6,069 nucleotides of DNA from an uncultured Clostridium sp. Lineage in GTDB: Bacteria; Cyanobacteriota; Vampirovibrionia; Gastranaerophilales; Gastranaerophilaceae. Positions 5,913 to 6,069 of the stretch are shown here, piece by piece. The stretch is from positions 1-6,069 of the forward strand of contig CAUDIU010000091.1 of the NCBI GenBank assembly GCA_958449715.1. Direction: 5' to 3'. Both the position numbers and the translations under genes were made by a program. The notes beneath the pieces were generated by a model. It searched no databases. It was not told the DNA's origin and saw only the letters and a list, made by a program, of their open reading frames with translations. The number at the start of each line of letters is the position of its first letter. Position 1 is the stretch's first letter.

Positions 5913-6069
5913 TCTGTAACAGATACAAGTTTTATCCCATTTTCTTTAATGTATTGCATACTTTTTTCAAATGATTTGTTAACAATTGACTTTGCATTGT
6001 AAGGATTTCTTAAAACCATTTTAGTAACCATTTCTGAAGGATTGTTAATAACACCATAAGGTGTTTTTA
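5888..6069 (-). CDS. Hypothetical protein, C-terminal 59 residues, cut by window edge
   Basis: The minus strand is open from the right edge to a TAA at 5888-5890. It gives a 59-residue tail that starts KTPYGVINNPSEMVTKMVL and ends SVTDNKLNVKV. Its base composition and codon choice (AAA, AAT, ATT, GTT) resemble the neighbouring genes. The stretch SIVNKSFEKSMQYIKENGIKL looks like an amphipathic helix followed by a beta strand. I do not recognise the family. The gene converges with the glycosyltransferase. That it is a real gene rests on the uninterrupted frame, the protein-like composition and the otherwise gene-free 237 bases. A 16-base repeat straddles its stop codon. Confidence 0.6.
   Translation of the reverse strand, partial: KTPYGVINNPSEMVTKMVLRNPYNAKSIVNKSFEKSMQYIKENGIKLVSVTDNKLNVKV

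Noticed and set aside
6050..6069. AACACC-ATAA-GGTGTT hairpin followed by T residues as a plus-strand terminator
   Set aside because: It lies within the coding sequence of the minus-strand gene, more than 200 bases past the glycosyltransferase, and the window ends there; a 6-bp stem is weak evidence.

Overview
This is an AT-rich bacterial window holding nine protein-coding regions, two of them cut by the window edges. The first two genes lie on the minus strand, six follow on the plus strand, and a partial minus-strand gene comes in from the right edge. Nearly every gene has a clear AGGAG-like ribosome binding site. Several promoters are of the extended -10 type (TGnTATAAT). The prepilin leader, with FTLAEVLVTLGIIGVV behind a poly-glycine stretch, together with the low GC and flagellar rod genes, resembles what I remember of gut Gastranaerophilales (Melainabacteria/Vampirovibrionia). 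That assignment comes from memory of protein style and is only moderately likely.

Left part (1-1365): the N-terminal half of a CNNM/CorC-type (DUF21) membrane transporter runs off the left edge on the minus strand. Upstream of it, in the same direction, is a secreted calcineurin-like metallophosphoesterase. A compact 60-base divergent promoter region separates the phosphoesterase from rqcP.

Middle (1366-2405): a small S4-domain RNA-binding protein of the RqcP (YabO) type, which acts in ribosome-associated quality control, is followed by a prepilin-like gene with its own promoter. The prepilin reading frame is broken at a run of ten G residues just after the start codon. Eight or eleven G would restore a normal type III (prepilin) signal peptide. 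This is the most notable feature of the window: it looks like a phase-variable ON/OFF switch captured in the OFF state, although a homopolymer sequencing error must be excluded.

Flagellar block (2527-4850): two FlgF/FlgG-type axial proteins, then flgB and flgC, are all co-oriented and closely spaced. They encode the proximal and distal rod of the flagellar basal body. The order (FlgF/G pair before flgB-flgC) and the degenerate signature motifs in the first two proteins are unusual.

Right part (4873-6069): a GT2-family glycosyltransferase begins 22 bases after flgC. It has no ribosome binding site, and an extended -10 box is placed so that transcription would start at or very near its ATG, so it may be translated from a leaderless transcript. 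It converges on the 3' end of an unrecognised minus-strand gene, where a 16-base direct repeat spans the stop codon in frame.
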